The notes under the pieces are model-generated. The model saw only the letters and a program-made list of their open reading frames with translations, did not search any database and was not told the origin of the DNA. Source: Propionibacteriales bacterium (GTDB lineage Bacteria; Actinomycetota; Actinomycetes; Propionibacteriales; Nocardioidaceae). Taken from it: a stretch of 64,000 nt of DNA. The stretch is from positions 19,919 through 83,918 of the forward strand of contig JAPLCC010000026.1 in NCBI GenBank assembly GCA_026392415.1, given 5' to 3'. Each line of letters starts with the position of its first letter. The stretch's first letter is position 1. The translations under genes and the position numbers were made by a program. Positions 33,122 to 41,857 of this stretch are shown here, one piece after another.

Positions 33122-33862
33122 ATGAGGATCGCGGTCGCGGGTGGGACAGGAATGGTCGGGCGACTCGTCGTCGCCGAGCTCGAACGGATCGGCGCGACGC
33201 CGGTCGTGATCGCACGTTCGGCCGGCGTCGACCTGACGACCGGAGAGGGCCTGTCGGCTGCCCTGACCGGTGTGGACGTCGTCATCGACACGAGCAACGT
33301 CGAGACCCTCAGTGCGAAGCGTTCCGTGGCGTTCTTCGATGCCGCCACGTCGCGGCTGCTGGCCGCTGGTGCCGCGGCCGGGGTGCGCCATCACGTGGCG
33401 CTGTCCATCGTCGGTTGTGACGTCGTCGACATGCCCTACTACCTCGGCAAACGGCACCAGGAGGCGCTTGTCGCGGCCGGATCGGTGCCCTGGACCGTGC
33501 TGCGAGCAACGCAATTCCACGAGTTCGCGGAGCAGATGCTCGACCGCAGCCCGCCAGGTGTCGCGCTGGCACTCCGGATGAGGTGCCAGCCGATCGCTGC
33601 GGCCGAGGTGGCCGCTGCCCTGGTGGAGGCCGCACAGGGCGAACCCGCCGGCAGGCTGCCCGATCTCGGCGGCCCGCAGGAGGAGCTGATGGGCGCGATG
33701 GTGCGGCGCGTGGCCCACGCCGGAAAGCGGTGGCGTCTCGCGGTGCCGGTCCCCATGGTCGGCAGCGCCGGGCGGCAGATCGCTCAGGGTGGCCTGCTTC
33801 CGGGCGCTGGTGCGAGGCTCGGCGTCGAGACGTTCGACGCGTGGCTCGGCCGGACGCGCTGA
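33122..33862 (+). CDS. NAD(P)-binding NmrA-like SDR
   Basis: 246 aa; start at ATG 33122, directly after the SNF2 stop. Rossmann motif IAVAGGTGMVGRLVV, then AGVDLTTGEGLSAALTGVD; a HHVALSIVG strand and YYLGKRHQEALV helix take the place of the classic Tyr-Lys motif, as in atypical SDRs. Likely a redox sensor or lyase-like protein, not assignable to a substrate. Close spacing implies translation coupling with the SNF2 gene. Confidence 0.82.
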   Translation: MRIAVAGGTGMVGRLVVAELERIGATPVVIARSAGVDLTTGEGLSAALTGVDVVIDTSNVETLSAKRSVAFFDAATSRLLAAGAAAGVRHHVALSIVGCDVVDMPYYLGKRHQEALVAAGSVPWTVLRATQFHEFAEQMLDRSPPGVALALRMRCQPIAAAEVAAALVEAAQGEPAGRLPDLGGPQEELMGAMVRRVAHAGKRWRLAVPVPMVGSAGRQIAQGGLLPGAGARLGVETFDAWLGRTR

Positions 33863-33865
33863 GTC

Positions 33866-34504
33866 CTACGGGACTGACGACAGCTTCCGGTCGGCGTACC
33901 GGTAGAGCGCGATCAGGCCACCGAACAGTGCGGTGATCGCGATGCACACGACGACCACCGACCCCCAGCCCTTCTCCTCGTGGTCGAGGAACGGGTACGG
34001 GAACCAGCCGGTCGCGGTGCCGGCGACCAGGATGACCGCGAGCCAGCCGATCGGCCAGGCGAGGGAGACCGTGATGGCGCGCGACTCGACGCGTGGGCGC
34101 GGGCCGAAGGCGAACCAGCCGATCACGGCGAGCGCTGGAACGAGCATGTGCAGCAGCTTGTCGGCGACGTAGCTCGCGCCCTCGAGGTCGAGCAGCGGGC
34201 GCAGCAGGAAGAAGTGGACCAGTCCGGTGACGGTGATGCCGACGATGCCGGCCAGCCGAAGTGACCGGAAGCCGGTGCCGTCACGTTCCGGGTCGCGGGC
34301 GAGCAGGACCGTCGCGATCGCGATCAGCAGGTTGCTCTGGATCGTGAAGTAGGCGACCAGACGGATCAGCCGGAGGCCCAGGCTCGGCGGGTCCTCCTCG
34401 GCCAGGACAGCGGCACCGTCGATGACCAGGACGGTCTGGAGCGCCAGGGCGACGATCGTGACGACCGCGGTCAGGGCGTGCCAGCCACGGGCGCGTCCGC
34501 TCAT
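33866..34504 (-). CDS. Pr6Pr family membrane protein
   Basis: 212 aa with six hydrophobic segments. Conserved pieces YFTIQSNLLIAIATVLLA and FFLLRPLLDLEG, and the C-terminal GWFPYPFLDHEEKGWG, fit the Pr6Pr (FAR-17a/AIG1-like) family, integral membrane proteins of unclear function. Its start overlaps the TetR gene stop by four bases, so the two are translated together. Confidence 0.88.
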   Translation of the reverse strand: MSGRARGWHALTAVVTIVALALQTVLVIDGAAVLAEEDPPSLGLRLIRLVAYFTIQSNLLIAIATVLLARDPERDGTGFRSLRLAGIVGITVTGLVHFFLLRPLLDLEGASYVADKLLHMLVPALAVIGWFAFGPRPRVESRAITVSLAWPIGWLAVILVAGTATGWFPYPFLDHEEKGWGSVVVVCIAITALFGGLIALYRYADRKLSSVP

Positions 34505-35112
34505 GGCGTCACCAGGCTCTGGATGGCGTCGCCGTACAACGCGACGAGGGTGGCGGGGGAGGCTGCGCTCAGGACGGGGTCCTCCTGGAGGAAGAGCAGG
34601 TTGAGCAACCCGGCGATCTGGGCCACCACGAGCGCGACCCGGACCTCACGGTCCTCGCCGTCGAGGCGCGGAGCCAGGGGAGCGATGTAGGCCTCGGCGG
34701 TGTGGCGCACCATCTCGTCGCGGACCTGCTGGAGGTGCGACGCCTGGGCGATCGCGACGAACCGTCGGCGCATCGCCGTGTTCCCACCCTCGAGGAAGTA
34801 CGCAACGAGGCGTCGGCCGAGGGTCTCGACGGGCCCGTCGATGACCGCGCCGATCCCGAGCGAGGTGTCGATCGTGCGCAGGAAGAGCGCTTCCTTCGAG
34901 CCGAAGTGCCGGATCACCAGGGCCGGGTCGACGCCGGCCTCGGCGGCGATGCCGCGGACCGAGGCGCCCTCGAAACCGCGCTCGGCGAAGAGCGCCTTCG
35001 CGGCGGCCTCGATCGCAGCCCGGGTCGCGCGACCCGCCGGCCGGAGGCGGCTGTCCGCGGTGGGTTCGGCCCGCTCGGCCGAGGTCTTCGTCACACGCCA
35101 ACCGTAGGGCAT
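34501..35112 (-). CDS. TetR-family regulator
   Basis: 203 aa. N-terminal helix-turn-helix: AAIEAAAKALFAERGFEGAS and RGIAAEAGVDPALVIRHFGS, then KEALFLRTI, all typical. The C-terminal ligand domain is leucine-rich. An in-frame GTG at 35094 is an alternative start. It is divergent from an MFS efflux gene with two identical-type palindromes between them, so it should repress both itself and the exporter. Confidence 0.88.
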   Translation of the reverse strand: MPYGWRVTKTSAERAEPTADSRLRPAGRATRAAIEAAAKALFAERGFEGASVRGIAAEAGVDPALVIRHFGSKEALFLRTIDTSLGIGAVIDGPVETLGRRLVAYFLEGGNTAMRRRFVAIAQASHLQQVRDEMVRHTAEAYIAPLAPRLDGEDREVRVALVVAQIAGLLNLLFLQEDPVLSAASPATLVALYGDAIQSLVTP

Positions 35113-35123
35113 CGACGACTTGA

Positions 35124-35138
35124 GTCAACGCTGTTGAC
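35124..35138. promoter_or_regulatory. TetR operator 1 (GTCAAC-N3-GTTGAC)
   Basis: GTCAACGCTGTTGAC has perfect 6-nt half-sites. It lies 12 nt from the TetR start codon. Confidence 0.8.
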
Positions 35139-35146
35139 ACCCTCGG

Positions 35147-35161
35147 GTCAACGCCGTTGAC
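35147..35161. promoter_or_regulatory. TetR operator 2 (GTCAAC-N3-GTTGAC)
   Basis: GTCAACGCCGTTGAC differs from operator 1 by one spacer base. Centres are 23 bp apart. It lies directly before the MFS start at 35169. Confidence 0.8.
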
Positions 35162-35168
35162 TCTGCGG

Positions 35169-36614
35169 GTGACCACGACTTCTCCTCACCCGACGACAGC
35201 GCCCGTCGAGCTGCCGGGTGCCCCGCTCGTCACCGTCGCCGTGCTCTGCTTCGGCGGTCTCGTGGCTGCCCTGACCCAGACGATGGTCATCCCGATCCAG
35301 GGAGAGCTCGGGCAGCTGCTCGGCACCAGTGAGGCGAACGCGTCCTGGGTGGTCACCGCCACGCTCGTCGCCGGTGCGGTCGCCATGCCGATCGCAGGGC
35401 GCCTCGGCGACCTGTTCGGCAAGCAACGGGTGCTGGCCATCAGTGCCGGCCTGCTCGTGGTCGGGTCCCTGATCTGTGCCCTGAGCAGCACCCTGGTGCC
35501 CATGCTCGCCGGTCGCCTCCTGCAGGGCGCGGCGATGGGGTTCATCCCGGTCGGCATCGCCCTCATGCGCGAAGTGACGCCGCCACGCCTCACCGCCACC
35601 GCGATCGCAGCAATGAGCGCAACGCTCGGCGTGGGCGGCGCGATCGGCCTGCCCCTGTCCGCGTGGATCGTGCAGGACTTCAGCTGGCACGCCCTGTTCT
35701 GGGTGTCGACCGGGCTGGCCGCCGCTGTGGCCGCGGCGGTGGTGGCGCTCGTGCCGCACGTCCGTGACGCCGTACCCGGTCGCTTCGACGCCGTCGGAGC
35801 GATCGGACTGGCCGTCGGGCTCGTGGCAGTGCTGATCGCGGTGTCGAAGGGCAACGAGTGGGGCTGGACCCACGGCCGCACCATCGGACTGGCCGCCGCG
35901 GGCGTGGTGGTGCTGCTCGCCTGGGGCCGTTACGAACGACGGGTCACCGACCCGCTGTGTGATCTCCGGGTCAGCGCCCGTCGCCCGGTGCTGCTGACCA
36001 ACCTGGCCGCCATTGCGATCGGCTTCGGCATGTTCGCCCAGGCGATCGTCGTACCCCGGCTGCTGCAGGCACCGGTCCAGACCGGCTACGGCCTCGGCCA
36101 GACCCTGCTCGAGACGGGTCTGTGGCTGGCCCCCGGCGGCCTGGTCATGATGGCCTTCTCGCCGGTCTCCGGTCGCCTGATCGGCCTGCTCGGTGCTCGC
36201 CGGACCCTGATGATCGGCGGCGCAGTGCTGGGTCTGGGCTACCTCTTCCCCTTGTTCTTCCACGACGTTGCGTGGCAGCTGATGGTCGCCAACTGCATCA
36301 CCTCGGCCGGCGTCGGCATCGGGTACGCCGCGATGCCGACCCTGATCCTGGAATCGGTTCCGTTGAGCGAGGCCGGATCTGCGGTCGGCATCAACGGCCT
36401 GATGCGCTCGATCGGTACCAGCGTCTCGGCGGCGGTCATGGTCGCGGTCCTCACGGCCAGCACGGTCAGCCTCGGGGGACACGAGCTCCCGACCTCCGGC
36501 GCCTTCGAGGCCTGTTTCGTCGTCGGTGCGGTCGCGGCGTTCATCGGTGTCCTGTTCGCCGCCCTGGTGCCTCGAAGCGAACCTGTTGTTTCCGCGACAA
36601 GACTTCGCGGTTAA
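35169..36614 (+). CDS. MFS drug-efflux transporter (DHA2/EmrB-QacA type)
   Basis: 481 aa from the GTG at 35169; the TTG at 35157 overlaps the operator and is less likely. About 14 hydrophobic helices, MFS signature RLGDLFGKQRVLAISAG after helix 2, and the antiporter motif C region ATIGVGGAIGLPLSAWIV-like (ATLGVGGAIGLPLSAW). A proton-driven multidrug exporter of the 14-helix class, induced by the adjacent TetR when its ligand binds. A hairpin at 36727-36764 could terminate it. Confidence 0.9.
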   Translation: MTTTSPHPTTAPVELPGAPLVTVAVLCFGGLVAALTQTMVIPIQGELGQLLGTSEANASWVVTATLVAGAVAMPIAGRLGDLFGKQRVLAISAGLLVVGSLICALSSTLVPMLAGRLLQGAAMGFIPVGIALMREVTPPRLTATAIAAMSATLGVGGAIGLPLSAWIVQDFSWHALFWVSTGLAAAVAAAVVALVPHVRDAVPGRFDAVGAIGLAVGLVAVLIAVSKGNEWGWTHGRTIGLAAAGVVVLLAWGRYERRVTDPLCDLRVSARRPVLLTNLAAIAIGFGMFAQAIVVPRLLQAPVQTGYGLGQTLLETGLWLAPGGLVMMAFSPVSGRLIGLLGARRTLMIGGAVLGLGYLFPLFFHDVAWQLMVANCITSAGVGIGYAAMPTLILESVPLSEAGSAVGINGLMRSIGTSVSAAVMVAVLTASTVSLGGHELPTSGAFEACFVVGAVAAFIGVLFAALVPRSEPVVSATRLRG

Positions 36615-36726
36615 CCGGAACCTCCACCTGTCGGCGTCGTTGAAGCGTGCAGAGGCCAGTGGCGCGCCGGAAACGGACGCCGCGGGCTGGGTGTGTTGCG
36701 GTGACTGGGGGGTTCCACGACATGCA

Positions 36727-36764
36727 GAGGCGGTTCCGATCGGGTCTCCGGTCGGGACCGCCTC
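36727..36764. terminator. Possible hairpin between MFS and DUF445 genes
   Basis: GAGGCGGTTCCGATCGG can pair imperfectly with CCGGTCGGGACCGCCTC across a four-base loop, followed by a TTCTCG tail. It is a candidate terminator for the MFS gene; there is no clear U-tract. Confidence 0.4.
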
Positions 36765-36814
36765 TTCTCGTTCCCGCAGGTCGCAGCCCGATCCCGGAGG
36801 TGCGGTAGGCAAGG

Positions 36815-38083
36815 ATGGGCGACGTGTCCGGCCCGATGATCACCACCGACCCGTCCTCTGACGAGATCCGGCGCAGCGCGCTGCGCCGGATGCGCACAGT
36901 GGCGGTCTCGCTGCTGCTGTTCGCCGCGGCGGTCTATGTCGCCACGATCAACCGCGACGGCTTCTTCGGCTTCGTCAACGCCGGCGCCGAGGCGTCCATG
37001 GTCGGTGCGATCGCCGACTGGTTCGCCGTCACCGCGCTGTTCAAGCACCCGCTCGGACTGCCGATCCCGCACACCGCCCTGATTCCCAAACGCAAGGACG
37101 ACCTCGGCAAGGGCCTCGAGGAGTTCGTGGGCGACAACTTCCTGCAGGAGGAGATCATCCGCGAGCGGGTGCTCGGGATCGGGGTCGCACAGCGCGTCGG
37201 AGAATGGCTCGCCGTCCCCGCCAACGCCCACCGGGTGGTCAAGGAGGGCTCCGAGATCGCCGCCCTCGCGCTCGGCAAGGTGCGCGACGAGCACATCGAG
37301 GCGCTGGTGACCGAGGCGCTGGTGCCGCGCTTCCACGAGGAGCCGATCTCCCCGCTGCTCGGCGGACTGCTCGGCGAGGCGCTCCACGACAACCTGCACC
37401 ACGGTCTCGTCGACCTGATGATCGACGAGATGCACGGCTGGCTGGTCGCCAACCCCGACACCGTCTACGCCGTCATCGGGGAGCGGGCGCCGGCCTGGGC
37501 GCCGGAGCGGCTCAACGAGCTGGTCGTCGAGCGTGTCCACCAGTACCTGGTGCGCTGGGTCGAGGAGATCCAGGTCAACCCGCACCATCGGGCCCGCAAG
37601 GCGCTCGACTCGATGCTCGGCAGGTTGTCCCAGGACCTGCTGGAGAACCCGTCCACCCAGGAGCGCGCGGAGCGTCTCAAGGACCGGGTGCTCGATCACC
37701 CTGCCGTGATCACGACGGCGATCTCGATGTGGAAGGCCCTTCGCAAGGCGTTGCTGACCTCGCTCGACGACCCCGAGGGCGCCGTACGACGTCGGCTGCT
37801 GGTGGAGGTCGAGGGCGCCTCGTCGAGGCTGGGCACCGACGCCGCGCTGCGCGAACGTCTCGACAAGATGGCCGCCGACGGCGCCGTCTTCGCCGTCGAG
37901 CGGTACGGCGCCGAGCTGACCGCCGTGATCACCCACACCATCGAGCGGTGGGACGGCAAGGAGGCCGCGCGGCGGATCGAGCTCCACGTCGGCCGGGACC
38001 TGCAGTTCATCCGCATCAACGGCACGATCGTGGGCGGCCTCGTCGGCGTGCTCATCCACGCGGTGTCCGTCGGCATTCACTGA
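36815..38083 (+). CDS. DUF445 family membrane protein
   Basis: 422 aa, from the ATG at 36815 (another ATG at 36836 is possible). Two N-terminal hydrophobic segments (TVAVSLLLFAAAVYVATI and the GAEASMVGAIADWFAVTALF block, diagnostic of DUF445) and a C-terminal one (NGTIVGGLVGVLIHAV) enclose a long helical domain. YjiN-like proteins of unknown role. Monocistronic by position; the short S4 gene follows 29 nt later. Confidence 0.9.
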   Translation: MGDVSGPMITTDPSSDEIRRSALRRMRTVAVSLLLFAAAVYVATINRDGFFGFVNAGAEASMVGAIADWFAVTALFKHPLGLPIPHTALIPKRKDDLGKGLEEFVGDNFLQEEIIRERVLGIGVAQRVGEWLAVPANAHRVVKEGSEIAALALGKVRDEHIEALVTEALVPRFHEEPISPLLGGLLGEALHDNLHHGLVDLMIDEMHGWLVANPDTVYAVIGERAPAWAPERLNELVVERVHQYLVRWVEEIQVNPHHRARKALDSMLGRLSQDLLENPSTQERAERLKDRVLDHPAVITTAISMWKALRKALLTSLDDPEGAVRRRLLVEVEGASSRLGTDAALRERLDKMAADGAVFAVERYGAELTAVITHTIERWDGKEAARRIELHVGRDLQFIRINGTIVGGLVGVLIHAVSVGIH

Positions 38084-38112
38084 CCGGCGTGACCGCGACC
38101 TAGGCTGGCCAC

Positions 38113-38358
38113 GTGGCAACTCCCCAGGACGTCGGCATCCGGGACGGATCGATCCGTCTCGGTCAGTTCCTCAAGCTCGCCAACCTCGTCGAGTCGGGCG
38201 CGGAGGCCAAGCCGCCGATCGCTGACGGACTGGTCACGGTCAACGGCGAGGTCGAGATCCGCCGCGGCCGACAGCTGGTGCCCGGCGACGTCGTGGAACT
38301 GGCAGGGCAGGCCGCCCGGGTCGCCGAGGGCGACGTACCGGACAACCTGCCCTGGTGA
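38113..38358 (+). CDS. RNA-binding S4-domain protein
   Basis: 81 aa, GTG start at 38113. One S4 fold: IRLGQFLKLANLVESGAEAK, GLVTVNGEVEIRRGRQL and VVELAG. YbcJ/RqcP-type small S4 proteins bind structured RNA such as rRNA or tRNA. Length and motif fit this class. It runs convergently to the FKBP gene at only 6 nt distance. Confidence 0.88.
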   Translation: MATPQDVGIRDGSIRLGQFLKLANLVESGAEAKPPIADGLVTVNGEVEIRRGRQLVPGDVVELAGQAARVAEGDVPDNLPW

Positions 38359-38364
38359 ATCGCG

Positions 38365-38733
38365 TCAGCTGACCTCGAGCAGGTCGACGACGAAGATCAG
38401 CGTCTCGCCGGGCTTGATGGCGCCGCCGGCACCGCGGTCGCCGTACCCGAGGTGCGGCGGGATGACGAGCTGGCGGCGACCGCCGACCTTCATGCCCTGC
38501 ACGCCGGTGTCCCAGCCGGCAATGACCTGGCCGACGCCGAGGCGGAACTGCAGCGGCGCGCCGCGGTTGTACGACGCGTCGAACTCCTCGCCGCTGGACA
38601 GGGCGACGCCGACGTAGTGGACCGACACGGCGTTGCCGGCGGTGGCCTCGTCGCCGTCGCCGACCTTGAGGTCGGTGATCACGAGGTCGGTGGGCGGGGT
38701 GGGGTCGACGAAGTCGATCTCAGGCTTTTCCAT
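38365..38733 (-). CDS. FKBP-type peptidyl-prolyl isomerase
   Basis: 122 aa from the ATG at 38733 (MEKPEIDFVD). FKBP core residues: VHYVGVALSSGEEFDASY, FRLGVGQVIAGWDTGVQGM, RRQLVIPPHLGYGDRGAG and a terminal strand TLIFVVDLLEV. Cytosolic, no signal peptide. Catalyses proline isomerisation; the Phe, Asp, Trp and Tyr of the active pocket are conserved. Monocistronic. Confidence 0.93.
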   Translation of the reverse strand: MEKPEIDFVDPTPPTDLVITDLKVGDGDEATAGNAVSVHYVGVALSSGEEFDASYNRGAPLQFRLGVGQVIAGWDTGVQGMKVGGRRQLVIPPHLGYGDRGAGGAIKPGETLIFVVDLLEVS

Positions 38734-38795
38734 GCCCACCAGCCTAGAGGCCGGTCCCGACCGTGCCACCGGCCGTCCCGCGGAGCCATTGACAA

Positions 38796-38811
38796 GTGAC
38801 ACCACTGTCAC
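38796..38811. promoter_or_regulatory. Inverted repeat 1 upstream of lipase gene
   Basis: GTGACACCACTGTCAC, perfect 6-nt half-sites around four bases. Lies 54 nt upstream of the lipase start. Confidence 0.6.
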
Positions 38812-38829
38812 CAACCATGGTGGACAGTG

Positions 38830-38845
38830 CGTGACGACCGTCACG
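38830..38845. promoter_or_regulatory. Inverted repeat 2 upstream of lipase gene
   Basis: CGTGACGACCGTCACG, with the same GTGAC/GTCAC half-sites; its centre is 34 bp from that of repeat 1. It may be a paired operator or activator site. The regulator is not known. Confidence 0.55.
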
Positions 38846-38864
38846 TGGGGCTGGGAGGCTGAGC

Positions 38865-40220
38865 ATGCTGGAGACCGCACACCACCGTCGGCGCAGATGG
38901 ATCCTGACGGCAGTCGTCGCGATGCTCGCCACGCTCGTCCCGGCCGGCCAGCTCGCCCAGGCGGCACCGCCCGCCGACCGTCTGGCGGCGGCATCGGTGG
39001 CTGCGACTCCCGACCCGTTCTTCACCTACACGGGAGCCAAGCCGCTGGCCGACCACGCGCCCGGCGCGGTGCTGAAGAAGCGCACGATCTCCTACTCCAT
39101 CGCCGGGATCGAGCTGCCGCTGTCGGTGGTGCAGATCGTGTTCCGCACGACCAACCAGCGCGGCCAGGCCGTCGCCGGTGTGACGTCGGTCTTCAAGCCC
39201 CTGACGGGCACGACCACCAAGGTGATGTCCTACCAGTCGTTCTACGACTCGCTGAACCCCGAGGACGGTCCGTCGCGCGCGCTCGCCGGGGGCATGAATC
39301 CCGGTGCCATGGCCGCCCACTTCGAAACCGCGCTGATGGTGCCGTTCCTGCTGCAGGGCTACGCCATCGTGTTGTCCGACACCCAGGGCCCGACCGCCGA
39401 CTTCGCGGCCGGCCCGGAGTACGGCATGGTCACGCTCGACTCACTTCGCGCGACGCTGAAGGTGCCCGCCACCGGCGTGGCCCCCAGCGCGAAGATCGGC
39501 CTCGTCGGCTACTCCGGTGGCGCGATCGCGACCAACTGGGCCTCCGTCCTCGCGCCGGCGTACGCCCCCGACATCAACAAGCGCCTCGTCGGCGCCGCCG
39601 AGGGCGGTGTGCTGGTGCGCCCGGCCACCAACCTGACGTACGTCGACGGCAGCATCGTCTGGGCCGGCATCGTGCCGATGGCCGTCGTCGGGGTGGCGCG
39701 TTCGTTCAACGTCGACCTGCGGCCCTACCTCAGCACGTACGGCGTCAGCGTCTACAACAAGATGCAGAAGGCCTCGATCATCCAGGTGCTGGGCGCCTAC
39801 CCCGGGCTGACCTGGAAGAAGCTGGTCAAGCCCCAGTACACCGACCCCTCCTCCATCCCGATCTTCGTGAAACTGGTCAACCAGCTCAACCTCGGCACCC
39901 GCCCCAACCCGACCATCCCGATGTTCATGGGTCAGGGCGTGGTCGGTGAGCTGGAGGGCACGATCGGCGGCAAGCCGGGTGTCGGCCCGGGCGACGGCGT
40001 GATGGTGGCCGGCGACGTACGGACACTCGCGAAGAAGTACTGCTCGGGTGGCGTGCAGGTCACCCATCGGGAGTACCCGCTCAGCCACTTCCTGTCCGTG
40101 CCGCTGTGGCTGGCCGAGGCCGTGCCGTGGCTGATGGCCCGCTTCGCCGGGACCCCGGCGACCAACAACTGCTCCTCGATCAAGGCGGGCAATCCGCTCC
40201 CTGCGCTGAAGACCAGTTGA
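38865..40220 (+). CDS. Secreted lipase (LIP/secretory lipase family)
   Basis: 451 aa. Signal peptide: HHRRRRWILTAVVAMLATLV followed by PAGQLAQAAPP with Ala-rich cleavage region. The alpha/beta hydrolase core has GYSGGAIAT (nucleophile elbow, near residue 213) and the LSDTQGPTADFAAG segment typical of the secretory lipase (LIP) family. Catalytic His probably in SHFL near residue 405. Hydrolyses esters or triglycerides outside the cell. Two inverted repeats at 38796-38845 suggest a dedicated regulator. Confidence 0.87.
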   Translation: MLETAHHRRRRWILTAVVAMLATLVPAGQLAQAAPPADRLAAASVAATPDPFFTYTGAKPLADHAPGAVLKKRTISYSIAGIELPLSVVQIVFRTTNQRGQAVAGVTSVFKPLTGTTTKVMSYQSFYDSLNPEDGPSRALAGGMNPGAMAAHFETALMVPFLLQGYAIVLSDTQGPTADFAAGPEYGMVTLDSLRATLKVPATGVAPSAKIGLVGYSGGAIATNWASVLAPAYAPDINKRLVGAAEGGVLVRPATNLTYVDGSIVWAGIVPMAVVGVARSFNVDLRPYLSTYGVSVYNKMQKASIIQVLGAYPGLTWKKLVKPQYTDPSSIPIFVKLVNQLNLGTRPNPTIPMFMGQGVVGELEGTIGGKPGVGPGDGVMVAGDVRTLAKKYCSGGVQVTHREYPLSHFLSVPLWLAEAVPWLMARFAGTPATNNCSSIKAGNPLPALKTS

Positions 40221-40253
40221 GATCGAGGTCCTCGGGATAGGCTGGAGCCCAGC

Positions 40254-40271
40254 GTTCCCACGGGAGGGAAC
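40254..40271. other. Small hairpin ahead of PP2C gene
   Basis: GTTCCC and GGGAAC form a 6-bp stem with an ACGGGA loop, 34 nt downstream of the lipase stop and 25 nt before the PP2C start. It may end the lipase transcript or lie in the leader of the signalling operon. Confidence 0.35.
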
Positions 40272-40295
40272 ACGGCTCTTCTCGGGGGTACAGCG

Positions 40296-41111
40296 GTGCG
40301 GGTCAACGCCACGGGTGCGGACACATGGTCCTCCCCGGACAGCGGAACGCGCCTCGTGTACGCCGCCGGCAGTCATCCCGGGCGGGTGCGCACCGTCAAC
40401 GAGGACTCCTCGCTGGTCGCGCCCCCGGTCTTCCTCGTCGCCGACGGCATGGGTGGCTACGAGCGCGGCGACGTCGCGAGCCGGCTGGTCGTGGAGTCGT
40501 TCGAGCCGCTGGCCGCACGTCATGACCTGCAGCCTGGTGATGTCGAGGCGGCCATCGCCGTTGCGCAGCGCAACGTGGCGAGCCTGGCCGCCGAGTTCAG
40601 CTCGGCGCCCGGATCCACACTGGTCGCGGCTGCGCACGTGCTTGAGGACGGCCGCGGCTACTGGTTGCTGGCCAACATCGGGGACTCGCGGGCCTACGCC
40701 TTCTCCGACGGCGTGCTCGATCAGTTGTCCAAGGACCACTCGGTCATCCAGGAGCTGATCGACGCCGGCGAGATCACGCAGGAGCAGGCGCTCGGGCATC
40801 CCGAGCGGCATGTGGTGACTCGGGCGATCGGTGCCCAGACCGACTCCGAGGCCGACTTCGCGCTGGTGCCGGCCCCGGCAGGGTCGCGGCTGCTGCTGTG
40901 CTCCGACGGCCTGACCTCGGAGATCTCCGACACCGCCATCTTCCACATCCTCTCCGAGGGCATGTCGCCCCACAACACGGTCAAGACCCTGATCGACGCG
41001 TCCGTCGCAGCAGGCGGCAACGACAACGTGACGGTCGTCGTCGTCGACGTCCACGGACAAGCCGTGGTGCCCGACGAGGACACCCGCCCGTCGCTCGAGG
41101 TGCCGGCATGA
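40296..41111 (+). CDS. PP2C-family Ser/Thr phosphatase
   Basis: 271 aa, GTG start at 40296. PPM motifs in order: VRTVNEDSSL, LVADGMGGYERGD, ANIGDSRAYAF, CSDGLTSEI and GGNDNVTVVVV, giving the metal-binding aspartates. No membrane anchor, so cytosolic. First gene of a seven-gene unit; it should reverse the action of the kinase encoded two genes downstream. Its end overlaps the FHA gene (ATGA). Confidence 0.9.
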   Translation: MRVNATGADTWSSPDSGTRLVYAAGSHPGRVRTVNEDSSLVAPPVFLVADGMGGYERGDVASRLVVESFEPLAARHDLQPGDVEAAIAVAQRNVASLAAEFSSAPGSTLVAAAHVLEDGRGYWLLANIGDSRAYAFSDGVLDQLSKDHSVIQELIDAGEITQEQALGHPERHVVTRAIGAQTDSEADFALVPAPAGSRLLLCSDGLTSEISDTAIFHILSEGMSPHNTVKTLIDASVAAGGNDNVTVVVVDVHGQAVVPDEDTRPSLEVPA

Positions 41112-41857
41112 CGGCGGACGTGCCCGAGGGCCTCGCGACGCTCGTGGCCGACGACGGGACCGTCCTCGCCGCGGTCCGGATCGACGGATCGGTGACGCAC
41201 GTCCAGGTCGTCGTCCGGGGAATCGTCCTGACGCTGGCCCCGCTCGGCGCGACGCCCCCTGGCGTCTCGTGGCAGCTCCAGGGCCGGGCTCCGGCGGCAC
41301 CCGTCTCCGAGTACACCGCCGTCCGGCGCTCGCCCGCGCCGCCCGCGCCGCCCGCGCCGCCCACCCCGCCGACCCCACCGCCGACCCCGCCGCAGGTCAT
41401 GGACCTGTCGCCCGACCACGACGGCCGCACGGTCACCGCTGCCCAGCTCGAGGCCATCCGCGCCGCCCAGGCCCGGGCCGCGGTTCCAGCGGCCGCGCCC
41501 TCCGGTCGTCCGATGGTCGCCCTCTCGCTCTCCACCGGCCGCGTGGTCCTGGTCCGCCGACGCGTCCTGATCGGCCGCAGCCCGCGCGTGCAGCAGGTCG
41601 GCGGCAGCGCCAACCTGCCCGCCCTGGTCACCCTCGACGACCCCTACGTCTCCAGCACGCACCTGGAGGTCGCTGCCGACGGCACCCGGGTCACGGTGAC
41701 CGACACCTCGACGAACGGCACGCTGCTCTCGCGGCATGGTCGGGCTCCGGTCCCGCTGGAGCGCGGTGTTGCGACCGAGATCGCGGTCGGCGACGTCCTC
41801 ACCCTCTCGAAGGGCCTGACGGCCACCGTCGTCCCGGCGCCTGAGCAGGCGCCATGA
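41108..41857 (+). CDS. FHA-domain protein with Pro-rich linker
   Basis: 249 aa from the ATG at 41108. N-terminal beta region, then a Pro-rich low-complexity linker (PAPPAPPAPPTPPTPPPTPP), then a C-terminal FHA domain (about 140-249): VLIGRSPR, PYVSSTHLEV and VTDTSTNGTLL carry the Arg, Ser, His and Asn-Gly of phosphothreonine binding. Adapter that recognises Thr-phosphorylated partners of the linked kinase. Overlaps both neighbours by four bases. Confidence 0.88.
   Translation: MTADVPEGLATLVADDGTVLAAVRIDGSVTHVQVVVRGIVLTLAPLGATPPGVSWQLQGRAPAAPVSEYTAVRRSPAPPAPPAPPTPPTPPPTPPQVMDLSPDHDGRTVTAAQLEAIRAAQARAAVPAAAPSGRPMVALSLSTGRVVLVRRRVLIGRSPRVQQVGGSANLPALVTLDDPYVSSTHLEVAADGTRVTVTDTSTNGTLLSRHGRAPVPLERGVATEIAVGDVLTLSKGLTATVVPAPEQAP

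Noticed and set aside
29977..33348. Antisense ORF of 1123 codons across the SRPBCC and SNF2 genes
   Set aside because: It crosses two genes with clear conserved motifs on the plus strand and has no recognisable family.
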